A stretch of 64,000 nt of DNA from Roseomonas acroporae. GTDB lineage: Bacteria > Pseudomonadota > Alphaproteobacteria > Acetobacterales > Acetobacteraceae. Shown here piece after piece: positions 27,957 through 37,414 of the stretch. Numbering within the stretch: the first letter of the stretch is position 1; each line of letters starts with the position of its first letter. The notes below the pieces were generated by a model that had not been told where the DNA came from, searched no databases, and saw nothing but the letters and a program-made list of their open reading frames with translations. The stretch lies in contig NZ_JALPRX010000001.1 of the NCBI RefSeq assembly GCF_023223525.1, forward strand, positions 57,946 through 121,945. The letters are read 5' to 3'. The translations under genes and the position numbers were made by a program.

Positions 27957-29079
27957 CCTCGAGGTGCAGCAGCAGGGTCAGGGCCAGCAGCAGGCCGGCG
28001 ACGGAAGGGGCCCAGGCGGCGAGCACCACGGGCAGGGTGCCCGCCTCGCCCAGCTCGTCCGACACCTTGTCGAGCACGAACAGGGCGAAGCCGGCGGCGA
28101 CGCCGGCCGCGATCATCTGCGCGACGCCGCCGCGCCGGGTCGAGCGCATGGAGAAGCCGGCGGCGAGCAGCGCCATGCAGGCGGCCAGCAGCGGCAGCGC
28201 CAGCAGGCTCTGGAAGTGCAGCCGGTGGCGGACCGCCGAGAAGCCGGCCGCCTCCAGCACGCCGATGAAGGCGGGCAGGGTCCAGAAGCTCAGCGTGTCC
28301 GGCGTCGCGAAGCTTTCCTCGATCCGGTCCGGCGTGAGGTCGGTGGGCAGGACGATGCGCGCCTGCGCGACGCCGGTGCGCGTCGCGCCGAACACGGTCG
28401 CGTCCTCCAGCTCCCAGCGGCCGCCGTAGAGCCGCGCCACCGGCGCCTCGATCCGCTCCAGCGGCTGGTCGCCGGGCGAAAGGCGCCAGACGCTGACGTC
28501 GTTCAGCACGAAGCCCGAGGCCGTGCCGGCCTGCCGGCCCGGCCGCGGCGCCGGCCGGCCGCTGAGGATGGCGACGCCGTGCGGGTCGAGCCCGGCATCC
28601 GCCTGGCGGAGCCAGAGCTTGCCGCCCGCCAGCGCCGTCATGCCGCCGCCGCTGCGCAGGTAGGCGGCGTCCAGCCGCTCCGCCCGCGCCAGCAGCACCG
28701 AGGAGAGGGGCGAGACCAGGGTGGTGGCGGCGATGCCGAAGGCGATCGCGACCAGCACCGGGCCGGCCAGGAAGCCCCAGGCGGAGATGCCGGCGGCGCG
28801 CGCCACGATCAGCTCCGAGGAGCGCGTCAGCCGCCAGAAGGCGACGATGCCGCCCAGCAGCAGCGCGAAGGGCAGGATCTGCATCGCCACGAAGGGCAGG
28901 CGCATGGCGGCGATGGCGGTGACCAGCGCGAAGCTGGCGTCCGGCCGCGTCGCGGAGCGGCGCAGCAGCTCGATGAAGTCGAACAGGGCGACGAGGCCGG
29001 TCAGCGCCGCCAGCATGGCGAAGGCCATGCCGGCGAAGCGGCGGGCGACGTAGAGCGACAGCGTGCCGGCGATGTTCAT
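27949..29079 (-). CDS. lptG: LPS export ABC transporter permease LptG
   Basis: This 376-residue inner-membrane permease of the LptB2FG complex extracts LPS from the inner membrane. It has three N-terminal helices with LYVARRFAGMAFAMLAALTG and FWRLTRSSELIVARAAGIS (coupling helix, near residue 90), a periplasmic beta-jellyroll and three C-terminal helices. The ATG overlaps the lptF stop (ATGA), and the gene runs into lptD with an eight-base overlap. The lptB ATPase gene is not in the window. Confidence 0.95.
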   Translation of the reverse strand: MNIAGTLSLYVARRFAGMAFAMLAALTGLVALFDFIELLRRSATRPDASFALVTAIAAMRLPFVAMQILPFALLLGGIVAFWRLTRSSELIVARAAGISAWGFLAGPVLVAIAFGIAATTLVSPLSSVLLARAERLDAAYLRSGGGMTALAGGKLWLRQADAGLDPHGVAILSGRPAPRPGRQAGTASGFVLNDVSVWRLSPGDQPLERIEAPVARLYGGRWELEDATVFGATRTGVAQARIVLPTDLTPDRIEESFATPDTLSFWTLPAFIGVLEAAGFSAVRHRLHFQSLLALPLLAACMALLAAGFSMRSTRRGGVAQMIAAGVAAGFALFVLDKVSDELGEAGTLPVVLAAWAPSVAGLLLALTLLLHLEDG

Positions 29080-30314
29080 GCCCGGCCCATCGCCGTCACC
29101 CCGCTCCTGCCGCCCTGGACCGCCGACTCCGCGCCGGGCGCCGTTCCGGCGAAACCGGCCGACGGCTGCGGCCGGCGCGGCGCGCGGCGGGGCACGCCGG
29201 GGGCGCCCGCCACCCACCAGGCCGCGACGAGGCCGGGGGCGATCGCGTGCAGCCAGATCAGCGGAATCAGCGTCGGCCGCTTCGCCGCGAGGTTGCCGAC
29301 CGCCAGGCCGAGCGCGAGCAGCCCGACCACGATCAGCACCCCCGCCGCGATGCGCAGCGCACCGCCGTGGCGGCGGAAGCCGCCGGTCAGCGACACGGCC
29401 AGCGCCACCATGGCGAAGGAGATGGCGGTGAGCGGGGCGGAAAGGCGCTGGTGGCCCTCGGCGCGGTACTTGTCGATGTCGCGCTGCGGCAGCCGCTCGG
29501 CGGGATCGGGGTTGAACAGCTCGTCGAGGCTGCGCTCGCGCGAATCGCGGTTGCGCGTCTCCTCGGAGCGGGTGGCGCGGGCCAGGTCCACCGTGTTCTC
29601 GGCGAAGCTGAGCGAGGAGAGGCGCGAGGTCGCGGGCGTGCCGGGCGGCGAGCCGGCGGGGGGCGCCACGCGCTCCACCTGCTGGCGCACGCCGTTGATC
29701 AGCGTCACGCGCGGGCCCTGCGGCGTCGAGGCGATGCGCCCCGCCTCGGCCAGGATGGTGACCGGGTTGCCGCGGTCGCGCGCGTCGTGCACCAGGATGC
29801 CGTGCAGGGTGCCGTCGCGGTCGCGCCGCCGCGCGTAGACGGTGAGGTCGCCGCCCACCGAGGAGAACACGCCCTCCTGCAGCAGGATGGCCGCCATCTG
29901 GTTGCGGATCTCGTACTGCCAGGTGCGGAAGGCGGTGTGGCTGATCGGCACCAGCCAGAGGTTCAGCCCGTAGCAGAGCAGGGTCGAGAGCAGCGCCAGC
30001 GCCAGCACCGGGCGGGAGAGCCGCCACTGCGACAGCCCCGCCGCGCGCATCACCACGAGCTCGCGGTCGGCGGCGAGGCGGATGTAGCAGAACAGCGCCA
30101 CCACGAAGGTGGTGATGGGCAGGATCACCGCGAAGAAGCTCGGCAGCATCAGCGAGGTCAGCTCGACGAACACGGCCAGCGAGAGGCCGCGGTCGAGCAC
30201 CAGCTCGATGAAGCGGAGCGACTGCGTCAGCCACACCAGCGCCGCCAGTCCCACCGTCACGGCGAACAGCGAGACCAGGAGCTGGCGCAGGATGTAGCGG
30301 TCAATGCGGGGCAT
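29076..30314 (-). CDS. lptF: LPS export ABC transporter permease LptF
   Basis: This 412-residue partner permease of LptG begins MPRIDRYILRQLLVSLFAVT and has the coupling helix region LAADRELVVMRAAGLSQWRL near residue 80. The periplasmic jellyroll (DLTVYARRRDRDGTLHGI) and C-terminal helices are in place. An upstream in-frame extension of about 58 residues is Arg/Pro-rich and not part of the family, so this ATG is preferred. It is the first gene of the leftward lptF-lptG-lptD-surA-rsmA-Sel1 run. Confidence 0.94.
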   Translation of the reverse strand: MPRIDRYILRQLLVSLFAVTVGLAALVWLTQSLRFIELVLDRGLSLAVFVELTSLMLPSFFAVILPITTFVVALFCYIRLAADRELVVMRAAGLSQWRLSRPVLALALLSTLLCYGLNLWLVPISHTAFRTWQYEIRNQMAAILLQEGVFSSVGGDLTVYARRRDRDGTLHGILVHDARDRGNPVTILAEAGRIASTPQGPRVTLINGVRQQVERVAPPAGSPPGTPATSRLSSLSFAENTVDLARATRSEETRNRDSRERSLDELFNPDPAERLPQRDIDKYRAEGHQRLSAPLTAISFAMVALAVSLTGGFRRHGGALRIAAGVLIVVGLLALGLAVGNLAAKRPTLIPLIWLHAIAPGLVAAWWVAGAPGVPRRAPRRPQPSAGFAGTAPGAESAVQGGRSGVTAMGRA

Positions 30315-30421
30315 CGGTGGCGGGGCGTCCGGGGCGGGTATCGGGCCAGGCGTTGTCGGCGGCGGGCCCCGCTGGCGGAGCCGCGTTCCGGCGACCGCTT
30401 CGCGAGCCCGTCGGGCGGCGG

Positions 30422-30449
30422 ACACTACCAGCCGCACCGGCAGGGTCAA
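30422..30449 (-). promoter_or_regulatory. Candidate promoter of the lpt operon
   Basis: On the minus strand TTGACC (30449-30444) is followed after 16 bases by TAGTGT (30427-30422), which would start transcription about 100 bases before lptF. The -35 box is good and the -10 box fair. The rest of the 315-base gap to the Liv-type gene shows nothing else. Confidence 0.35.
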
Positions 30450-30629
30450 AGCATGGCGCGTCCGCGCAACGGAACGGCCGGACAACATCCTGTGTTAACA
30501 GGGGGATGTCCGCCGGAGCTGATCCCCCGCCGCAGCGGTTGCCGCCCGGCCGGGAACGGGCGCGGGCCGCGGGCGCCACGCCGCGCCTCCCCGCGGGCTC
30601 TCCCTCCCGGCCTCCCGGCGCCGGCGCGT

Positions 30630-31769
<1,140 letters not shown>

Positions 31770-32100
31770 CGTCGGTCTCCGGATTCGGCGCGGCCCGCCG
31801 AGGGGGCGGCCGCCTGCATCGGCACGGAGGTTAGGCGAGGCGATCGGGCCTTGCCCAGCGGCTTGCCCGGGCAGGCCGCGCCGCCGGCGGCGCCCGTCTC
31901 ACGGCCCGCACCGGTGCGCTGCCGGAAGTGCTCGGGCCGGCCGGGGGCGGGCCGCGCTCCCGCCCGGCCCTGGTGGCGGTCGGTGGGTGGGACCGTCAGG
32001 CGCGGGGGAGGGCGGCCGCCCCGCCCGCCGCCCCGTCCAGGACCCGCTCCGATCGCGGGCGGCTCGTTTCGAGCCCGTCTTGCGGCGTTGTCAATCGATC
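31770..32100. other. Divergent intergenic region, no gene seen
   Basis: About 330 GC-rich bases between the Liv-type gene and the AT-richer promoter patch. I see no coding frame with protein-like composition and no strong promoter for the leftward gene. Confidence 0.5.
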
Positions 32101-32123
32101 TGTAAGTTTCTCGAAGTTACAAT
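32101..32123 (+). promoter_or_regulatory. Palindromic operator overlapping a -10 box
   Basis: A 21-base dyad TGTAA-N-TT...AA-N-TTACA (32101-32121) stands out as AT-rich in a GC-rich genome. TACAAT at 32118-32123 is a five-of-six match to a -10 box. A clear -35 box is missing, which suggests an activated or repressed promoter for the lipoprotein-caspase unit starting at 32149. Confidence 0.5.
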
Positions 32124-32148
32124 AGGTTGCCGTTCTGGGGAGCGTAGC

Positions 32149-33168
32149 ATGCCGTCGCACACCACCCCGTCCGCCCTGCGCCGGGGTACCGCCATGCTGA
32201 CCGCGACCGCCATCCTGGTGGCCGGCTGCACCACGCAGATGCAGCGCATCGGCGCGGATGACGGCACCGATGCCTGCCGGCCCCAGCTGGTGGCGCTCGA
32301 CTCGACCGGCAATTTCTTCGGCGAGGACATCGTCAAGGGCGCCGTCACCGGCGCGGTGGTGGGCGGCCTGATCGGCGGCCTCGCCTCCGGCAATTGGCGC
32401 GGCGCCGCGATCGGCGCGGCGGCGGGCGGCGTCGCGGGCGGCGTCGGCGGCTACCTCGCGGCGCGGCAGCGGCAGGCGCAGGACCAGGCGGCGCTGAACG
32501 CCAGCATCGCCGGCGACCTCTACCGGGAGGTGGGCGAGCTGGAGAAGACGCAGATCGCCTTCGACCAGCTCATGGACTGCCGCTTCGGGCAGGCGCAGCA
32601 GATCCGCGCCGACTACCGTTCCGGCCGCATCCCGCGCGCCCAGGCGGAGGCGGCGATGGCGGTGGTGCGCGGCCGCGCCCAGCGCGACCTGCAGCTCGCC
32701 CAGTCCATCAACGAGCGCATCGGCACGCGCGGCGCCGAATTCGACACGGCGGTCGAGAGCGTGGCCCCCGGCACCAAGGCGCAGGTGGCCAGCCGCTACG
32801 GTGCCGGCGGCCGCCCGATGGTGACGCTGGTCACCGCCCAGCCCGTGGCGCTGCGCCTGCGCCCGGATCCGCGCGCCCCCGAGATCGGGCAGGTCACGGC
32901 GCGCCAGTCCGTGCAGGTCAAGCCGGCGGCCGGCGGCTACGCCATGGTGGTGCTGCCCGACGGCCAGCGCGGCTACGTGCCGGCCTCCCAGGCCTTCGGC
33001 GCGCGCGGCGCCTCGATGCGCGCGGCCGCGCCGCCGCCGGCCGCGCAGAACAGCGACGTGCGGACCCTGGCCGCCAGCACCATCGTCCGGCGCGACAATT
33101 TCAGCGACAGCGTCAGCACGGCCCAGACCGCCATCGCGGGCGGCGGCTTCGAGCTGGCGCCGGCCTGA
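32149..33168 (+). CDS. Glycine-zipper lipoprotein with SH3-like domain
   Basis: This 339-residue protein has a signal peptide ending in the lipobox LVAGC (C27). A glycine-zipper segment follows (about residues 65-103, VTGAVVGGLIGGLASG then IGAAAGGVAGGVGGYLA), of the kind that inserts into or spans membranes. A helical region of about 115 residues follows, then an SH3-like domain (about 223-285, VALRLRPDPRAPEIGQV...GYAMVVLPDGQRGYVPAS), which often binds peptidoglycan or peptides. GGGGAGCG precedes the ATG. It lies 17 bases before the caspase gene and is almost certainly co-transcribed with it. Confidence 0.85.
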   Translation: MPSHTTPSALRRGTAMLTATAILVAGCTTQMQRIGADDGTDACRPQLVALDSTGNFFGEDIVKGAVTGAVVGGLIGGLASGNWRGAAIGAAAGGVAGGVGGYLAARQRQAQDQAALNASIAGDLYREVGELEKTQIAFDQLMDCRFGQAQQIRADYRSGRIPRAQAEAAMAVVRGRAQRDLQLAQSINERIGTRGAEFDTAVESVAPGTKAQVASRYGAGGRPMVTLVTAQPVALRLRPDPRAPEIGQVTARQSVQVKPAAGGYAMVVLPDGQRGYVPASQAFGARGASMRAAAPPPAAQNSDVRTLAASTIVRRDNFSDSVSTAQTAIAGGGFELAPA

Positions 33169-33185
33169 CCGGCGGAGGCGCGGCG

Positions 33186-36100
33186 ATGCGCGGGGCCGCG
33201 GCGTCCCACCTCGCGGCCCGGCTGGCCCTGGTGCTGGCCCTGGTGTCGGCGCCGTCGCTGCCGGGCGGCGAGGCCGGGGCGCAGCCCGCCGGACGCCGCG
33301 GCGTCGCGCCCGGCAACCCCTACCAGACGGCGCCGCAGGCGACGCAGCCGGGCGCGAGCCAGCCCGGCCCGCAATCCGCGCCGGCAGCGGCCGGCACGGC
33401 GCCCGCTGCCGCGCCGCCGCGCCTCGCCGACGCGCCGGCCCAGCCCTTCCTGCGGCTGGAGGCCGGCGCCCACACCGCCGCGGTCTCGCGGCTGGCGACG
33501 GATGCGTCGGGCCACCTTCTCGCCAGCGCCTCGGCCGACAAGACGGTGCGGCTCTGGTCGCTGCCGGACGGCGCCCCGCGCGGCGTGCTGCGGCCGCCGA
33601 TCGGGCCGGGCGTCGAGGGCGAGCTCTACGCCGTGGCGCTGAGCCCGGACGGCGCCACCGCCTACGCCGCCGGCTTCACCGGCCAGAGCTGGGACGGCAC
33701 CTTCGCGATCTACCGCTTCGACACGGCCACCGGCCGCCTCACCGCGCGCTTCACCGGCCTGCCGGCGCCGGTGGAGCACCTCGCCGTCTCCCCGGACGGC
33801 AGCCGGCTCGCCGCCGGGCTGAAGGGCAGGGCGGGACTGCGGGTCTGGAACACGGCCGACGGCGCCCCGGTGTTCGACGATGCCGGCTATGGCGGCCCGG
33901 TGCGGATGGTCGCCTTCGACCCCGCCGGCCGCCTCGTGACCAGCAGCGCCGACGGCCGGGTGCGCCTCTACGGCCCGGACGGACGCAGGCTGGCGGAGCG
34001 GGCCCCGCTGCCCGGCGCCATTCCCTACGGCATCGCCTTCTCGCCCGACGGCGCGCTGGTCGCCCTTGGCTACGAGAACCGGCTGCGCGTCGAGATCCTG
34101 TCGGCCACCGACCTGCGCACCGTGCTGGTGCCGGACCCCGGCCGGCTGCAGGGCGAGGGCTTCCCCGGCGTCGCCTGGGCGGCGGACGGCCGGGGCGGGG
34201 TGCAGCTCTACGCCGCCGGCTACGCCCGCACCGGGCCGGGCGCCTTCGTGGTGCGCCGATGGACGGATTTCGGCCTCGGCGCCGGCAGCGACGTCGTGGC
34301 CGCGCGCGACAGCATCGCGCACCTGCTGCCGCTGCCCGGGGGTGGGGTCGCCTATGCGGCGCTGGACCCGGGCTGGGGCCGGATCGCCGGCGACGGCACG
34401 GTGGCGCTGGCGCCCGCCTCGCCGGCCGCCGACTTCCGCAACACCGGCCTCGCCCTGGCCGTCTCCCCGGACGGGCTGCGGGTGCGCTTCGCGCTGCGCG
34501 CCGACGCGCCGCCGCTGGTGTTCGACGCCGCCAGCCGCCAGCTCGGCACCGAGGCCGGCGCCCCGCCCACGCCGCCGCAGGCCGCCGGCACGCCTGCCGC
34601 GCCGCCCCCGGGCGCGCCGCCCGTCGCCGTCCCGGCCGGTCCCCGCCCGCTCTCTCCCGGTCCGATCTCCCCCGCTCCGATCTCTCCTGGCCCACCCGCC
34701 GCCCTCCCGGCGGGCGCCGGCGACAAGGACTCCGGGGGGCGGCGGGGCGTGGTGGTGACCGGCGGCGAACGGGGCGTGGTGGTGCCCGAGGCCGGGCAGG
34801 CCCCGGCGGCTCGACCCGGCGCCGGCCTGCCCGGCCTCGCGGGCAACGCATCCGCCCCGCCCGGCCCGGCCCTGCTCGCGCCGAACTTCGCCGGCCCCTT
34901 CGTGCCGGCCCGCACGGAAAGTCCCCGGCTGCCCTTGTCGGGCTGGCGCGACACCAACCGGCCGCGCCTGGGCAACGCCCCGCTGATGCTGGGCGAGGGC
35001 GAGTTCTCCCGCTCGGCGGCGCTGCTGCCCGGGGGAGGCGGGGGGGATGCCGGCGTCCTGCTCGGCACCGACACGCATCTGCGCCTGTTCGACGCCGCCG
35101 GCCGGCCCGTGGACGCGCTGCTGGCGCCCGCCCCGGCGCTCGGCGTCACCGTGGTCGGCACCGTCGCGGTGGCGGCCTTCGCCGACGGCACGATCCGCTG
35201 GTACGACCTGCCGCTCGATCCCGCCGGCGCGCCGCAGCCGGGCGCGGGCGGCCTGCGCGAGCGCGCGGCGCTGTTCGTGCACGCCGACGGCCGGCGCTGG
35301 GTGGTGTGGACGCCCGAGGGGCTGTTCGACCACGCCGCCGAGGGCGGGCAGGACCTGGTGGGCTTCCACCTCAACGCCGGCCGCTCGCGCACCCCGGAAT
35401 GGGCGAGCTTCGCCCAGGCCTACCGGCCCCTCTACACGCCTGCCGCGGTGCAGGCGCGGCTGCGCGGCGATGCCGGCCCGGCGCAGCAGCGCATGGCCGA
35501 GCTGGGCGACGTGCGCGGCCGCATCGGCCGGCAGCCGGTGCTGGCGCGGCGGCGCCTCTGCGCGGTGCGCGGCGACACCTGCACGGCGCTGCGCTGGAAC
35601 GCCGCCGCCCTGCCGGAGGGCGCCACCGCGCTGCGCCTGACCTTCGCCGCGCAGGATCGCGGCCTCGGCACCGGCCCGGTGGACGTGCTGGTGAACGACC
35701 GCCTCGCCGCGCGGGCGGAGACGCCGGCCCAGGGCGGCGAGGTGACGGTGGAGGTGCCGCTCGACCCCGGCCCGAACCGGCTCGCGACACGCCTCTACGC
35801 CGGCGACCGGGCCCTGTTCGCGCAGGGACCGGCGCTCGACCTGCGCCGGCCGGAGGACTACGACGCGCCCGTCTCCGCGGGCCGCCTCCTCGTGCTGGCG
35901 GTCGGCGTCGACACCTATGCCAACCCGCAGCTCAACCTGCGCTACGCCGTGGCCGATGCCCGCACCGTGAGCGACACGCTGCGCGCCGCCGCCCAGGGTC
36001 TCTACCGCGAGGTGAAGGTCACGACCCTCACCGACGGGCAGGCGACGCGGCAGGGCGTGCTGGACGCGCTGGCCGCCATCGCCGCCGAGGCGCAGCCCGA

Positions 36101-36623
36101 GGACACCTTCGTGCTCTATGTCGGCGGCCACGGCGTGCTGACCGACACGGACCACCGCTTCCTGTTCCTGGGCTCGGACGTGCGCGACACCTCCTCCTTC
36201 GCCGTGCTGCGCCAGCAGGCGCTGGACGAGGGCGCGCTGGTCGCCGCCCTCGCCCGCATCCGCGCGCGGGACGGCTTCCTGTTCGTCGATACCTGCCATT
36301 CCGGCCAGATCACCGTGGACAGCCTGGCCGCGGTCGGCAACGAGACCGGGCGCTTCATGCTCGCCGCCTCCACCTCGGCGCAGGAGGCGCTGGACAGCTA
36401 CGACGACCGCAACGGCGTCTTCGCCTACGCGGTGCGCGAGGCGCTGAGCGGCCGCGCGGCGATGGACGCGGACCGGCGGGTCAGCGCCCTTTCGCTCGGG
36501 GAGTACGTGATGCGCCGCGTGCCGCAGCTCGCGGCGCAGCGGCAGCACCGGCAGGACGCCGTGTTCCGCACCGCCGCGCGCGACCTGCGCAGCTTCCCGC
36601 TCGGGCAGGTGCCGCCGCGCTGA
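33186..36623 (+). CDS. Exported WD40-repeat caspase-family (metacaspase-like) protein
   Basis: This 1145-residue protein has a likely signal peptide (LALVLALVSAPSLPGGEAG, about residues 14-32). A beta-propeller of WD40-like blades follows from about 95 (SRLATDASGHLLASASADKT), interrupted by a Pro/Ala-rich insert of about 100 residues (near 455-560). The C-terminal caspase/peptidase C14 domain starts near 897 (RLLVLAVGVDTYANPQLNL). The catalytic dyad is visible: H982 in YVGGHGVL and C1037 in VDTCHSGQ. Family members cleave after basic residues and are often calcium-dependent; that is family knowledge, not seen here. The signal peptide and lipoprotein partner suggest a periplasmic or surface role, unlike cytoplasmic defence caspases. 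Confidence 0.88.
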   Translation: MRGAAASHLAARLALVLALVSAPSLPGGEAGAQPAGRRGVAPGNPYQTAPQATQPGASQPGPQSAPAAAGTAPAAAPPRLADAPAQPFLRLEAGAHTAAVSRLATDASGHLLASASADKTVRLWSLPDGAPRGVLRPPIGPGVEGELYAVALSPDGATAYAAGFTGQSWDGTFAIYRFDTATGRLTARFTGLPAPVEHLAVSPDGSRLAAGLKGRAGLRVWNTADGAPVFDDAGYGGPVRMVAFDPAGRLVTSSADGRVRLYGPDGRRLAERAPLPGAIPYGIAFSPDGALVALGYENRLRVEILSATDLRTVLVPDPGRLQGEGFPGVAWAADGRGGVQLYAAGYARTGPGAFVVRRWTDFGLGAGSDVVAARDSIAHLLPLPGGGVAYAALDPGWGRIAGDGTVALAPASPAADFRNTGLALAVSPDGLRVRFALRADAPPLVFDAASRQLGTEAGAPPTPPQAAGTPAAPPPGAPPVAVPAGPRPLSPGPISPAPISPGPPAALPAGAGDKDSGGRRGVVVTGGERGVVVPEAGQAPAARPGAGLPGLAGNASAPPGPALLAPNFAGPFVPARTESPRLPLSGWRDTNRPRLGNAPLMLGEGEFSRSAALLPGGGGGDAGVLLGTDTHLRLFDAAGRPVDALLAPAPALGVTVVGTVAVAAFADGTIRWYDLPLDPAGAPQPGAGGLRERAALFVHADGRRWVVWTPEGLFDHAAEGGQDLVGFHLNAGRSRTPEWASFAQAYRPLYTPAAVQARLRGDAGPAQQRMAELGDVRGRIGRQPVLARRRLCAVRGDTCTALRWNAAALPEGATALRLTFAAQDRGLGTGPVDVLVNDRLAARAETPAQGGEVTVEVPLDPGPNRLATRLYAGDRALFAQGPALDLRRPEDYDAPVSAGRLLVLAVGVDTYANPQLNLRYAVADARTVSDTLRAAAQGLYREVKVTTLTDGQATRQGVLDALAAIAAEAQPEDTFVLYVGGHGVLTDTDHRFLFLGSDVRDTSSFAVLRQQALDEGALVAALARIRARDGFLFVDTCHSGQITVDSLAAVGNETGRFMLAASTSAQEALDSYDDRNGVFAYAVREALSGRAAMDADRRVSALSLGEYVMRRVPQLAAQRQHRQDAVFRTAARDLRSFPLGQVPPR

Positions 36624-36631
36624 GCCGGCCC

Positions 36632-36697
36632 GGAGCATTTTCAAGCCGGGTGTCCCTCACCCGGCGACTCGGGAAATGCGTCAGATCGAAGGCTGGC
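36632..36697. repeat. Diverged half copy of repeat A
   Basis: GGAGCATTTTCAAGCCGGGTG...CACCCGGCGACTCGG...GAAGGCTGG matches one half of repeat A in reverse orientation. The central stem is GCCGGGTG/CACCCGGC instead of GCTGAGCG/CGCTCAGC, so both sides changed together. It starts about nine bases after the caspase stop and covers the last codons of the convergent gene. Confidence 0.8.
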
Positions 36698-37085
36698 GCC
36701 GCAGCCGGCGCCGCCGGCCGCTCTCCAGCTCGTCCGCCGCCAGGGCGGTGACGATGCCGTAGAGCATGTGCAGGCCGAGTCGCTCCGCCATCACCGGCGG
36801 GGCGGGCGCCGTCTCCCCGCGCCGGCCCTCGGCGAGGCCGAGCAGCGGCGTGCCGCTGGCGAGGTTGGCGGCGTAGAGCCCGGCGCCGTAGAGGCTGCCG
36901 AGGACGAGCGGCGAGGCGGGCGGCAATTCCCGCCGCAGCAGGCCGTAGGCGAGGCCGAAGCCGGCCGAGGCGGCGAGGTGGCCGGCCTCCTCGACCGGCG
37001 TGACGCCGCGCCGGCCGGGCAGGGCCAGGGACATCGCCAGCCCGCCGAGCAGGCCGCCGAGGGCGGAGGCTTTCCAGTGCTGCAT
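36681..37085 (-). CDS. Small membrane protein, unknown
   Basis: This 134-residue protein has three to four hydrophobic segments (starting WKASALGGLLGGLAMSLALP, then AGHLAASAGFGLAYGLL and LVLGSLYGAGLYAANLASG) and a basic tail ending RRRRLRRQPSI. Small Gly-rich helices like these occur in DUF1440-like proteins, but I cannot assign a family. Its stop codon lies inside a diverged repeat A copy, so the last few residues are repeat-derived. Confidence 0.65.
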   Translation of the reverse strand: MQHWKASALGGLLGGLAMSLALPGRRGVTPVEEAGHLAASAGFGLAYGLLRRELPPASPLVLGSLYGAGLYAANLASGTPLLGLAEGRRGETAPAPPVMAERLGLHMLYGIVTALAADELESGRRRRLRRQPSI

Positions 37086-37108
37086 GGGGCGTTGCTTCCT
37101 CCAGGGCC

Positions 37109-37377
37109 GGGGCTCCGCCCCGGACCCCGCCCAAGGGATCTTCGGGGGTGCTGCCCCTTCGAACCCCGCCGGGGGCGAAGCCCTCCGGACCCCCCATCGG
37201 ATTTTCGGCCTCGATGGTCGAACCGTCGAGACTGAACGCCAGCGGAGGTTCAGGAACCTGGTCGAACGCATGCGTTCGACCCTGGCGGGTGGGGGCCGGG
37301 GCGGGCAAAGCCCTCCCCGCGGCGGATGGGCCCAGGGAAGGCGGCGCCTTCCCTGGCGGGGTCCGGGGCGGAGCCCC
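37109..37377. repeat. 269-bp element bounded by perfect 23-bp inverted repeats, rich in nested palindromes
   Basis: GGGGCTCCGCCCCGGACCCC and the next three bases (37109-37131) recur exactly inverted at 37355-37377. Inside are CTCGATGGT/ACCGTCGAG (37211-37230), a perfect 22-base palindrome (37260-37281, core GAACGCATGCGTTC) and a hairpin CCAGGGAAGGC/GCCTTCCCTGG (37332-37356). It lies between the ABC permease stop and the start of the 134-residue gene and contains no convincing coding frame. Confidence 0.8.
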
Positions 37378-37414
37378 GAATCGCCCCCGCTTATCGCACG
37401 CCCATCCCCGCCGT

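Noticed and set aside
18815..28268. Very long open frames opposite or out of frame with lptF-lptG-lptD-surA-rsmA and the Sel1 gene (870 to over 1600 residues)
   Set aside because: They are Arg/Pro/Ala/Gly-rich shadow translations caused by extreme GC at third positions. They overlap well-recognised proteins along their full length and contain no domain I recognise.
33186..36623. Caspase gene as part of a known gasdermin or CRISPR-linked defence cassette
   Set aside because: No gasdermin-like gene, cas gene or other recognised defence component is adjacent, and the N terminus looks like an export signal.
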